NCBI RefSeq assembly: GCF_000003815.2 | Contig: NC_049984.1 | Coordinates: 20,267,612-20,331,611 of the forward strand | DNA from: Branchiostoma floridae | Lineage: Eukaryota > Chordata > Leptocardii > Amphioxiformes > Branchiostomatidae | Direction: 5' to 3' | DNA length: 64,000 nucleotides | Part shown: piece after piece, positions 11,505 to 21,826 of the stretch | How the letters are laid out: every line of letters begins with the position of its first letter | How positions within the stretch are numbered: position 1 is the first letter of the stretch | Translations under genes and position numbers: made by a program | The notes under the pieces: model-generated | Databases searched by the model: none | Told to the model about the DNA's origin: nothing | The model's input: the letters and a program-made list of their open reading frames with translations, nothing else

Positions 11505-14447
11505 TCAGTCTGCCTCCATTGCTACTCTCCGTGGAGCTTCTCTCCTGCTGTCTGTTTCCTCCTCCAGTGGGTGGGAGGGGGGGCTGGGTAAGGCATCCAG
11601 GTCAGCTTCAGGAGGTGCAGTTGGCTCCAGTTCTGCCGGGGGCGCTGTTGGTACAGCTGTGTCCACTGCGGGAGGAACATCGTTTGTGTGTGCGGCAGGC
11701 AGGGGTGCCCTGCTGGGAGGCTGGGAGTTGGCTCCATCAGCACCCTGCTGTTTGTTCCACACCAAGTTTTCACCCAAGTGCAGAGAAGGACCCAACCGTG
11801 CTGCCATGTCCAACAGCTGAAACAGATGAGCAGATGAGCAGATGATGAATGGAGAGATCCCCAGCTTCTAACTTACTACTATTGTCAGTATGTCTATAAA
11901 CACTAGGGATATTACTGTGCAAACAAAAAATACAGTATAATCTGACTTTCAATACACAAAAAAACACCACAATAAGTATAGTGATGTTACATAACAAAGG
12001 AAGACATACAGTTAACAACAAAATCATTCAAGCCAAAAATTAATTTTGTTATGTGAACAGTGTAAACCACTTTTGTAGGGAGTTGGACTCAATTTGTAGC
12101 CATACTTTCTTTTGTGTAGAGTATGCAATTATGTCGAAGCATCTTCTGTAAGTTCAGGCAGAAAATAGTAGGCAAAGATAATTTGTATCTTGTCATAAAG
12201 GTTGGGTACAGCAATTTGTCCATGTCAATAAGAATACTGTACAGATACAGACAAACGGAAGGGTTGGGTCTAAGGAGATGTTTTTCTGTCTTGGAGATAT
12301 GGACTATTTTGTTGTTTATCAACTACGATTGGGCAAAATTTGTAAGGAATCCAGAGGCACTTTGCTCTTCGGTATCAAACTGCTGAAAAAATATTACAAT
12401 GATCCATCTTCAGCTATCCTCAGTGAAGGCTTTTAGCAACACACCCCTGTAGTTCCAGAGCAGGCTGTTACCAGGGGTCTCAAACCTACATCACTTCTTC
12501 CTCCTGAGTCACCAAAAAATCAATCAGCATATCCAGCACAAAAGTAAAAAACAATTGAATCTATGCTTCTGCACCAAGGTCATCAGCTAGAGGCCCAAAA
12601 GTATATACGAGAACGCTTTGCATTCTATCCTGAGGTTTGTATGACCTCCTGCCGAACAAGCACACACACATATACACATGTACGATCCATACAGAGTAAA
12701 AACTACACCAGTCCTCCATTAATCAGAAGTAACCAGATGAAAATGAGGAAGTAGAGCTGAAGTTGAGTACCTCTTGGTCGACACTATTGGAGTGTTTCCT
12801 GGCCTCCTGTAGCTTCTGCTCAAAAACAGAGAACTGACGCACAGCCGCCTTCCGCTCACCATGGTTCATCAGGAACAGGCAATAGTTCAGGTTCACGGAC
12901 GCANNNNNNNNNNNNNNNNNNNNNNNNNNNNNNNNNNNNNNNNNNNNNNNNNNNNNNNNNNNNNNNNNNNNNNNNNNNNNNNNNNNNNNNNNNNNNNNNN
13001 NNNGTTCTTCCTACTGAGAATAAGGGAATCTCCCAGGCTGTCTTGTGTTAGCAGAATGATGCAAGAGCACAGTGGGTCTACTACAACACATGTACATGAG
13101 TACTACTACTACTACTGCCAGTCAGTCAGTCAGTACATGTGTACCACTACTACAACTACTGCCAGTCAAGTCAGTACATGTGTACTACTACTAGTGCTAT
13201 AATAAAAGTCAGTCAGCATGCATAATTATGTGTACTACTGCCATTCAGTCAGTCAGCACATACATGGAAGCTGTCCCCTAGAAAGTTTTGGACTGTCCCC
13301 TTTTCTAGATCTAGAGGACTGTACGCATTCCTGAGGAATGTCTCCTTCCATACGAGCGATCGCGGTGATGTCACAGTGACGCAGTGGTAGGCAAAAAGCA
13401 GGTGTTTGGCAAAAGATTGATTTACATATTAACCAGTAATTTGAGCCGCTAATGAGCCGCTAATTTGAATATCAATTTTTGATCCAATCTACTGACGTCC
13501 TGGTAGGAAACAACCGTCTAATACCCCGGATATAAACAACAACAGCGATCGCTTGTATTGGTCAGGGTGGTTATACACATGTATATTGTTGTCAATAGGA
13601 AACAATTTTCAATCATAGATCAAACAAACATGCTAAAAAAAACTGATAGGAGTTGCTTACTGATCCAAGAGGACTGCCTGCTCATAGGCTCTCCTGGCAT
13701 TCTGTTCATCTTCCAGGTGAGTCAGGGCAACTACAGGAGAGAACACACACTGGTGAGGAAGGTGAGTCAGGGCAACTACAGGAGAGAACACACACTGGTG
13801 AGGAAGGTGAGTCAGGCAACTACAGGAGAGAACACACACTGGTGAGGAAGGTGAGGAAGGCAACTACAGGAAAGAACACACACTGGTGAGGAAGGTGAGG
13901 AAGGGCAACTACAGGAGAGAACACACACTGGTGAGGAAGGTGAGGAAGGGCAACTACAGGAGAGAACACACACTGGTGAGGAAGGTGAGGCAGCCAACTA
14001 CAGGAGAGAACACACACTGGTGAGGAAGGGTAACTACAGGAGAGAACACACACTGTTGAGGAAGGTGAACACTAATGTTAACATTGACAGATAAAATGTA
14101 GTTCATCTTACAATGCTTTGAAATTAACCATCAGTACTATACAAATGTAGTGAAATGTAGGTACTGTAGAACAGTGTTCCTAACCTGCCAGCAGCATGTA
14201 CAGCTCTCCCATCTTGGGGCGGATATTGATAGCAGCACTGAGGTAGTGGAAGGCAGAAGCATACTGCTGCATGGTGAGATGCACCAGGCCCAGGTTATAC
14301 TGAACCTTCCAGTCAAACGGTGCCAGGTACACCGCTCGCTTCAGGCAGCTGATGGCCTGCACACAACAAAGGTAGCATCTGGTCACCTGGCAAACTGTCT
14401 GTTAAACTTACTTTTGTCCCTCTTTACTCATGGAAGATTCACACACA

Positions 14448-14507
<60 letters not shown>

Positions 14508-15171
14508 AAACAATGTGTATGCAGGTTGAGCTCCTATGTCCAGACTACGTTCTTCTGCACGCAGGTGTAAAACGTACTAAACAATTATGAAAAATATACA
14601 CCAAAAACTGCACTAAAACCGTCGTATTCAATATAACATGACCTCTATACGTACAGCATTACAACTGTTTACAATTACACCCAGGTGAGAAGACCCTCAG
14701 TGTAGGTGAAAAAGAAAAAAGTGTAGGTAAAAAGACCCTGTAATTACCAAAGTAAGTGATAAAATTCAAACCCTGTCTGTTAGGTAATTCCACATGTATA
14801 TTTAGCATTAATATGTTGACATTATATGCGGCTACATTCAAAACAGTAACAGCTATTTAGGCTGTTCTAGGTGATAACTTGGGTGTATATCACACAGATT
14901 CTACTGACATCACACACTGTATGATAGAATAATTCAAACACACTTCTTATGTGCCAAGTGCACTGTTTAAATACCAGACTTGGACATCAGAATTGCTGTG
15001 TTGAATGTTTGTACTCACTGCTACATATTTCTTCTTTCCAAAGAAGCACATGGCGATGTTGTTCCACAGCGGAGCACTCTCGGGTGTGCTGGCAGCAGCC
15101 ACCCTGTACTTTGTCAGAGCCACATCGAAGTCTCCATGGGTCTGCATCATGGACCCTGCCGCCATGATGGC
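11505..15171 (-). CDS. BBS4: BBS4, BBSome TPR subunit, C-terminal half
   Basis: Minus-strand exons: 15019-15171, 14185-14356, 13661-13730, 12771-12903 (cut by a gap) and 11505-11816 (stop). Phases agree across junctions. The product matches BBS4, a tetratricopeptide subunit of the BBSome that carries membrane proteins into and out of cilia. Diagnostic stretches are [51 protein letters not shown] and [15 protein letters not shown]. The last exon gives a proline- and glutamate-rich tail after LGENLVWNK, as in other BBS4 proteins. Roughly the first 230 residues (early TPRs) are absent. The 15451-15550 gap could hold those exons, because the next sequence upstream belongs to a different gene. A 45-bp minisatellite covers the 3' splice site of exon 13661-13730. 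Confidence 0.92.
12904..13003. other. Assembly gap
   Basis: One hundred N, probably a nominal length. It removes the 5' edge of a BBS4 exon whose visible part ends at 12903. Confidence 0.99.
13716..14065. repeat. Minisatellite (44-45 bp, about 8 copies) over BBS4 3' splice site
   Basis: The unit contains GGGCAACTACAGGAGAGAAC followed by CACACTGGTGAGGAA. On the minus strand every unit reads TCTCTCCTGTAG|TTGCC, which is the real acceptor and first exon bases of the BBS4 exon at 13661-13730. The first two units are 45 bp and keep the exon frame open (15 residues, [15 protein letters not shown]). Later 44-bp units break it. Confidence 0.9.
14447..14503. repeat. (AC)n microsatellite
   Basis: A nearly pure AC run of about 57 bases in a BBS4 intron. 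Confidence 0.95.
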
Positions 15172-15219
15172 CTACAAAACAACAAACTTTAGCTCAACAT
15201 CTTACCTTAACATAGCAGG

Positions 15220-15434
15220 ATACTGTAAATGCAGAAACTTTAGCGGTGGTCTAATGTTTGCGGTTTTCGCGGTTGTCGCTTCACCACAAACTTAAAACCA
15301 CCGCAAACATTCTTCCATGGCAGTAAAAGACTACAGTGCATGGTGCTACCGCAAACTTAAAACCACCGCGAAAAGTCCTTTTTCCCACTATCGCAAAATT
15401 AAATCTCCGCGAACTTAAATGCATTTACAGTATA
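15220..15434. mobile_element. MITE with TACTGTAAATGC ends
   Basis: The ends TACTGTAAATGCA and TGCATTTACAGTA are inverted repeats. The interior holds several copies of an AACTTAAAACCACCGC-type motif in both orientations. It lies upstream of the first visible BBS4 exon and abuts the gap at 15451. A TA target would suggest a Tc1/mariner-like origin, but this is weak. Confidence 0.6.
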
Positions 15435-15450
15435 TGGGACAAGTATCAAA

Positions 15451-15550
15451 NNNNNNNNNNNNNNNNNNNNNNNNNNNNNNNNNNNNNNNNNNNNNNNNNN
15501 NNNNNNNNNNNNNNNNNNNNNNNNNNNNNNNNNNNNNNNNNNNNNNNNNN
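15451..15550. other. Assembly gap
   Basis: One hundred N, probably a nominal length. It lies just where the upstream BBS4 exons would be expected. Confidence 0.99.
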
Positions 15551-15865
15551 AATGTGAGACCAGATCACTCATACATAAATGACTATGTGCTGTAATCCTT
15601 ATAATGTTATTGATCCATTCGTTCTTCTGCCATTGATTGCTGCCAGTAGACCTATATTTTTAAAGACAACATTTTCACTCAGTCGTCAATATACACATCT
15701 AACGCAGTCCTTCCTAATTTCCTGATTTTAAAATGTAAACCACAGGATAAATGTAAACATTGGCCAGTCTATTTGCTCCCAACTTTGTCGAAGATCCTGA
15801 AGAATAGCATATAATCATCTTTATAACCAAAAGAAATGTAGAGAAAATTGCACAGGCTATATATA

Positions 15866-16262
15866 TATTGTTTTGATTATATGAATGGCATCTGCATAAA
15901 TTTTCGGCTATTTCCAAAGCAACAAAAAAGTTTTCAACCATGATGTAAATTGTCCAAGGCAGCTGCAAAGTCAGAAAATACATGCTGTAAAAAAACAAAA
16001 AAATATCGGGAAACGTCTATCAATTTTATAGAATACCAACTTCAATTCCAAGGACAAAGAAGACGTGAAAGAAGGACAATGTTTCGAAACAAGAATCTAT
16101 TGTGCATAGCATGCATGTGTTTAGTCATTTCTTCAACCTTCCTGACCACTTAGACTAGAGTTCATAACGAAGGCAACTTTTTTGACGTTTTTTTTATTTG
16201 CTCGCATCAATTTTGGGGTTCACAGAAGACATCATCTAAATAATCAAATCAACATGGCCTCA
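15866..16262. mobile_element. MITE of the 9334-10192 family
   Basis: The left end TTTTGATTATATGAATGGCA and the right end, complement of a GGCCATGTTGATTTGATTAT-type sequence, are inverted. The subterminal GCTCGCATCAATTTTGGGGT matches the GATGCGAGC motif of the larger relative. The interior TTTCTTCAACCTTCCTGACC also occurs near 35530, marking another copy. Confidence 0.6.
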
Positions 16263-16782
16263 CATTAGAAAAAAGAAGTATCATTAATTTGTAAGTTACA
16301 TAACGTTATACGGGTACTGTAAGGGCAGCTTTGTCTGTGTGTGAATAAAAGTTTGTATGTTCAGTATTCTACCTACTGCAATTCTAATGAAGTCAATTTA
16401 AAGTCAAAGTCATATTCAGTGAGACACCGGCCTTCACTTAAAGTCAGTCCTGCAAAAAGAACAAGAATAAGATCGATGAAATCAAATGCAACAACTATAG
16501 TCAAAATCCTACAAAACGGCACCATTCCACATACCCTTATGTGAAACTTCATTGATATTCATCTATTCATTCAATAGCTAAAGATTTACAGTTAATTATT
16601 TCAAGAAAAATGTTTGTTGATGGAGAAAATGGTGACTTAATGTTATAAACTGAATGATACAATGAAAATTATGTTAATCAGGCATCTCGACTGATATCAG
16701 AATTTCTTTCTTCTGTCTCTGAATCACAGCCATAATGTTAAATTGGTGAAGGAGGTATCCGTTCTTTGACATTAGAGCTCTC

Positions 16783-18838
16783 TTACACAAGTGTCTCTTT
16801 TTCTAGTATCTGTTTGTTGGTGTTGATGTCTGTGGTCGGGTTTTGTGAAGAGGCTTCCCTGGTGTCAAGTTGGACTCTGTAATTGAATTGACCGTGCTGG
16901 CAGGCTTCTGTTGATTGGTTGCTGATGACATTGTCATTGTGAATGGAACCTTCGCATTGGTTGGGTAGGTGGCAGGCGTTCTGTGGCAGATCCGGGTGTT
17001 GAGACATGTTCCTTGATTGGTTGGATGAGGTCCTTGAAGTGTCAGCCTGTGTGAGAGAGGCTGGTGCTGGTGAGTAGTTGGTTGTTGTGACTGGAGCTGG
17101 CAGCGTGGCAGAGGTCAAGGCTGATCCTGCTGCAGGAATCTGCTTGTTAGCTTGTTGATAACCAGCTGTGCCTCCTGCTTGGGCAGCAGCTGTACCTCCT
17201 GCCTTGGCAGCAGTTGTACCTCCTGCCTGACCAGCAGCTGTACCTCCTGCCTGTCCAGCAGCTGTACCTCCTGCCTGTCCAGCAGCTGTACCTCCTGCCT
17301 GACCAGCAGCTGTACCTCCTGCCTGTCCAGCAGCTGTACCTCCTGCCTTGGCAGCAGCTGTACCTCCTGCCTGGCCAGCAGCTGTACTTCCTGCCAGAAC
17401 GATATATAGAATTAGCAGGATTTATGAGTAGATGGATATGATATATTGTATATCTCATCACTGTGACATTTGACATCAATTTAGATGAAAACTGATTTTA
17501 TATTATGGAGAAAGTGTGCCCATGAGCTTTCCTGGGTTATGATAATGAGTGGTCACCATTAGGAATGTCATCATCAACACCAACAAAACAGCTACACTCT
17601 CAAACAAACAAGAAGTTCCAACTCCTCAGGCACCCTGGGGCCACATCACTTGAAAATAACCACTGAGCTGCGCACGCTAATACATGTAGGCCATCACAAG
17701 AACCATGAAACTGTCCAGTGTTTGAAAGTTTACAGTAATTTGTAGGCGGTCCTCCTGCAAACATAAACGCCACTGTTCATGATCGAATTCTACACGTCTG
17801 ACGAGTTTGAATATTGGCACCATTTTGGATCTTTTCCCTCCTGATTGGATCCGATATGAAATGGGGCCTTCTGATTGGTCGACGTCCTCTAGCAATATGA
17901 TAATATGATATATTATACATTTGTCATAAATATTTGACAGACTTGATTGCATGAAAAAAAGAATAGCAAATAGGTATAGAAATAACGCACCCTTTCCACC
18001 CTTATCCAAGTCTGTGTCTTCGAAATCCACAATGTCAAAAACATCTGCATCATCAAAGTCATATTCCAGGTCATCCGGTGTGCCGAGGCTGCCAGGGTTG
18101 GACATGTCGTCCAGGGAGAGATCCTCCAGGTCACACACATTCACATCCATGGAGGTGGTGCTGCACAGGGGCAGGCCTGGACAGTGGGGACAACAGGACT
18201 CTCACGCTTATTATGATCATGACATAATGGTACGGACCTTAATAAAGTAACGTTTATTGCAAATTCTTGCCCGTGGGCTAATTGCAGGTAACATAAGAGA
18301 TTCAAACAGTGTAAGAACAATATCACAAGTGCCTACTCTAGTCTAAAGCTAGTAAAAGCTAACTCTAGATCCTGGGTTATCGGGTTCGACTCTTTTTTCG
18401 AAGACAGTGAAGACGAAAGATCCCACCTTTTCTATTATGTGTGGTATTTGTGATGTTAGAAGGAGAACTGTTTCTGTTTTCTTTTTGTCAGTGAATGTGA
18501 GGAAGTTTGGGTGGAACTCGGTGGCCTCTTCAAACAGCTCTTTTCTTTCGTGATCGTAGAAAGAGCAGTTTGACATACAATGTACAAAAAGTAGAAAATT
18601 TAAACAATATTCTAAAAAAGTAAACAACAGTCAGCTAAGGACTCGGTTGGTGACACTTACTAAGAAACTTATTTGTTCACAGAAATGTGAGCAATAATTA
18701 GAACATTATTTCTAAACGGTACTTACGAGAAGGGACACGGAAACCGTACAAGTTGGAATGTTCCATTTCTGCACCCAAACTCTCCTGGTACTGCCTCTGG
18801 CGTTCCTTCAGCAAGGCCTGCTGTTGGCTGAAGTCCAT
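16783..18838 (-). CDS. Unrecognised 301-residue protein, three exons
   Basis: Minus-strand exons 18727-18838, 17991-18176 and 16783-17390 join with matching phase (1 then 1), GT-AG borders and no stop until 16783. I do not recognise the family. Residues 1-38 (MDFSQQQALLKERQRQYQES at the start) look helical and charged. Residues 39-100 are strongly acidic (LEDLSLDD, DLEYDFDDADVFDIVDFEDT). Next come about ten repeats of eight residues, GTAAGQAG, then a serine/threonine/asparagine-rich tail with no obvious domain. An in-frame ATG 12 bases further upstream could also start it. The acidic block resembles an activation or docking segment, but that is only composition. The repeat starts exactly at the exon 3 acceptor. 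Exon 3 is the least certain exon. Confidence 0.5.
17152..17390 (-). repeat. 24-bp coding minisatellite at exon 3 acceptor of the unknown gene
   Basis: About ten units of GGAGGTACAGCTGCTGGNCA plus GGCA (minus strand). In the gene frame they encode GTAAGQAG. The acceptor TCTGGCAG|GAAGTACAGCTG resembles the border of each unit (GGCAG|GAGGTACAGCTG), so the array repeats the splice-site sequence, though without a strong pyrimidine tract. Confidence 0.85.
17677..17890 (-). other. Repeat-derived open frame, probably intronic
   Basis: A minus-strand frame is open here, but the bases near 17856-17890 (ATATGAAATGGGGCCTTCTG, then an ATTGG(T/C)CGACGTC motif) recur near 35110-35145 in another gene's intron. 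They therefore belong to a dispersed repeat. The intron from 17991 to 17390 joins in phase without it. Confidence 0.5.
18407..18577 (-). pseudogene. Fragment of non-LTR reverse transcriptase C-terminus
   Basis: The minus-strand frame reads SNCSFYDHERKELFEEATEF, then HPNFLTFTDKKKTE and further residues. This follows the C.(L/F)Y...R..LF pattern seen at the ends of many animal retrotransposon polyproteins, just after the reverse transcriptase/RNase region. It lies in intron 1 of the unknown gene and has no intact neighbouring domain. I infer a relic, not an exon. Confidence 0.5.
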
Positions 18839-18944
18839 TTTCACTTTCATGTAAATCCCCAGAAGATGTAGAAAACTTTAAAGATCATTGTTATGACATT
18901 ATGTGCAAGAAATATCACACAATTGGAAATGATAATGGTTAGAT

Positions 18945-19135
18945 AGTGTTTGTGTGTGCGTGCGTGCGTGCGTGTGTATATGTGTGTGCATGCGTGCGTG
19001 AGTATATGTGTGTGCGTGTGTGTGTGCGTGCGCGTGTGTACGCATGTGTGTGTGTCTGTGTGTGTGTGCGTGTGTGTGTGTCTGTGTGTGTACGCGTGTT
19101 TGTGTGTGTTATGTGTGTGTGTGTGTGTGTTTGTG
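18945..19135. repeat. (TG)n-rich microsatellite
   Basis: TG/CG-alternating tract of about 190 bases. The long cysteine/valine open frames over it are artefacts. Confidence 0.95.
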
Positions 19136-20270
19136 TTTCCAGGTATTTGGGATCAGCATATTTTGAACCTCCAGGTGGATTGTTCACAGATGCTGTAACA
19201 CGCAGACACACACTCAGTCGCTCCTCAAAACATAATCTTCTTGGCATATGTAATTATGTAAATTGTGATCTTGTTCAAGCCACAACTACAGTCAATAATC
19301 AGGAAATAAGCAGAAGGCAGATTATGAGTACACTGGAATGTCCCTATGGGCCAGATGATATTGGTAGTACATCTTCTGCTTTAAGTGCAAGTTATAATAA
19401 TTAATACCCTTAATACGTCATTAGAAACTGTCAAATGGACAATATTCATAAGTATAAAACGATGCTTGGCTAAAAACATAAATCAAAATGTTTCTATCTA
19501 ATACCACCCTTGGATGACTAATGTCATTGGGAAATGATGGAAGAAAAATGTCTGGAGTGACTTGTCATCTGTTTATCATGCAGCTGTCCGTGGTACAAGT
19601 TGTTTTCACAACTCTGACTTGTTATGTAGGAGATAAGGGAACGGTGGTAGGCTCAGCTGTGGAGTTGTTTCCAGGGCCTGTGTCAGGATGGGTGTGGACA
19701 GGCGTCAGTTCCCCTGATGATGTTTGGATTCCGATGATGACCTGGTGTTCCATACAATTACATGTTGCAATGTATATATGTCACACAATGTGTTGCTATC
19801 CAAGACGGCTGTTGGCCAGTCCTACCGTACATGTAGTTGTATGTATTCCTGGGAACTTCTGGTTCTTACATCTTCTGTTCTGCAAATGATCTTGTGTTTT
19901 CATGGTGCCTGGGAAAAGTGCATATGTTTGGACACTCTGGCAAGCTGTGTGTTTATGTGATGTCATTTCCGATAATCTAGACGTCTGCAAAATGTTTCTG
20001 GTAGATTGTGCAAATATATGTAACTGGTTTTCAATGGTAAGAATCAAATAAATTGATAATCTTCTGCACCCAGATAACACAATTTTCCAAAGTATGAAAG
20101 TTTTATCTGAGCAATTTAAATCCCTTGGGAATCAGATAATTTGCAGATTTTAATCAGCTTTTAATCAGCTTTCCATGAAACTCTGAAAACTCCTTCCTTG
20201 TTGTAACGGTAACATTAGACTAGATGTCAATCCATAACAAAATAGGAAAAAAGTTAGTTCAATAAAGCTA

Positions 20271-20570
20271 AGGGCACAACCCGCCGTACGTGTTATTTGT
20301 CCGTACGTTTTCGGGAGGCCACGTCCGCCACGTTTTTCTGAAAACGTAGGGAAGGAATGGCAAGAGCAGGGAGGGAGTACGCCTCAACGCACGTCACTCG
20401 CACGGTTGCGTGCATCGTTTGTTGCGCAAGTGTTGAGTTGTACGTACGATGTCTGTGCGATTCTACGGAGTTCGTACGGAGGCGGTACTTACCACTTACG
20501 GATACCAAAAGATTCCCAAGGTTTCGGCACGTAGACAGGACTTATTTGCATGTTCGGCGGGTTGTGCCCC
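20271..20570. mobile_element. MITE with GGGCACAACCCGCCG inverted ends
   Basis: Left end AGGGCACAACCCGCCGTACG, right end CGGCGGGTTGTGCCC. CTA occurs directly outside both ends, a possible 3-bp target duplication. The interior contains more CGTACG motifs in both orientations. The superfamily is not certain. Confidence 0.65.
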
Positions 20571-21689
20571 TAGCGAGCTTTGGTCGAATCAAAACTCAAT
20601 CAACATGCAATGTTATATGATATTCACCTCCGGATATAGTAACCTTAAGTTGTTAGGGCGTTGGAATGTGTCTCACATGAGTCTGGTGACTGGTAAATTA
20701 GCAGGACCAACGTCCTGATACCCCGGCGCATGTAAAGCTACATGTTAAGTACACAGGATACACAGATGTCTAATTATCTCCAAGCAGACGTGAGGATCCG
20801 ACTATCTCGGTGTATGAGTTGTTTTCTAAGTACTAGTACTGCCCCTTTTTATTTGTTGGCTGCTGGGAACTTAAATATGGCGCCCCGCTACGCTAGTCAC
20901 TACTGGTTATAGAGTAACCACCAAAAGATAAAAATAAAACGGGTAGGGGCGGAACGGGCGAGCGGGTCGGGACCGGGCAACCGAGGGCAACCGGCGGCGG
21001 CGGACTTAACAAGCCCCCGACGGGAGAACTACAACAATACACTACCTAAAAACCACCGTACAAGTCGGATAAGAACAAAGGAATGGGGTTCAATAACCGG
21101 TGTAGGGACCCATTTGTGGCCTAATAGATTGGTCTTGACCTAGCTACTGGGAACCACTACTCTAAGAACCAACCCCTGTACTGGGGAAGTACTCTACTAC
21201 ACTCAGATCAAGGACCAAATCTATCTAGTGGTAGGATTCAGGCTTGTATATTTCTCTCACGCACACCATAAACCAAGGCCAAAACATGAGGGTTCACGTT
21301 TACATTCCTTTTATTCTGACGCTTGTACGGTGGTTACAAATAGTCTCACATAAGAGAATGCACAGTACACATCAATGCAGGAATCACATTACAATACAAT
21401 GCAAAGCACACCACAATAGTAAATAGTTTCTAAGTATCCCAAGGACCCCCCGAAACCTCAATTTGGACTGTCTAACCGCACATCATTAAGAACCGCCAAG
21501 GGCTCACAGAAAACACTAAGTGCTCACCACAATTTGTCGCTTGAGGTACAAGTCATGTTGTCGCGCCGCTCAAAGACCCGTCGGAAGCCCGAGAAACCCG
21601 ACCGCCGACCGGCCGCCCCTCAAGGAGGTCGAGATCGGTTGTTCACAGTCGAAGTCCGAATACCAAAAGCCCCAGATACCCGGGTTTCT

Positions 21690-21826
21690 TGGGTATATAA
21701 AGAGAAACTTTCCATCAGAGAGAGATTTTACATAATGCCAAACGGAAACAGCGATTGGTTAGAAGAGCGGCGCCCACGTGGCTTGTTGACAGGTTGACGT
21801 CACAGAGACGCGCTACTACCCTAACA
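21690..21826 (-). promoter_or_regulatory. Candidate minus-strand promoter, possibly LTR-derived
   Basis: Reading the minus strand from 21826 there is TGTTAGGGTAG, a CRE (TGACGTCA, 21795-21802), an E-box (CACGTG, 21775-21780), a CCAAT box (21754-21758) and CTTTATATACCC (about 21691-21702). The CCAAT-to-TATA spacing is about 55 bases, as in a normal core promoter. TG at the outer edge could mark the 5' end of an LTR. No coding sequence follows, so the transcript is unknown. Confidence 0.35.

Noticed and set aside
13716-14065. CRISPR-like array (regular direct repeats)
   Set aside because: The units are contiguous with no unique spacers, in an animal gene intron; these are minisatellites. The same holds for the other arrays.
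18939-19404. Cysteine/valine-rich open frames
   Set aside because: Produced by the TG microsatellite.
21534-21797. Arginine-rich 87-residue frame
   Set aside because: It overlaps the CpG-rich promoter-like cluster and has no splice or domain support.
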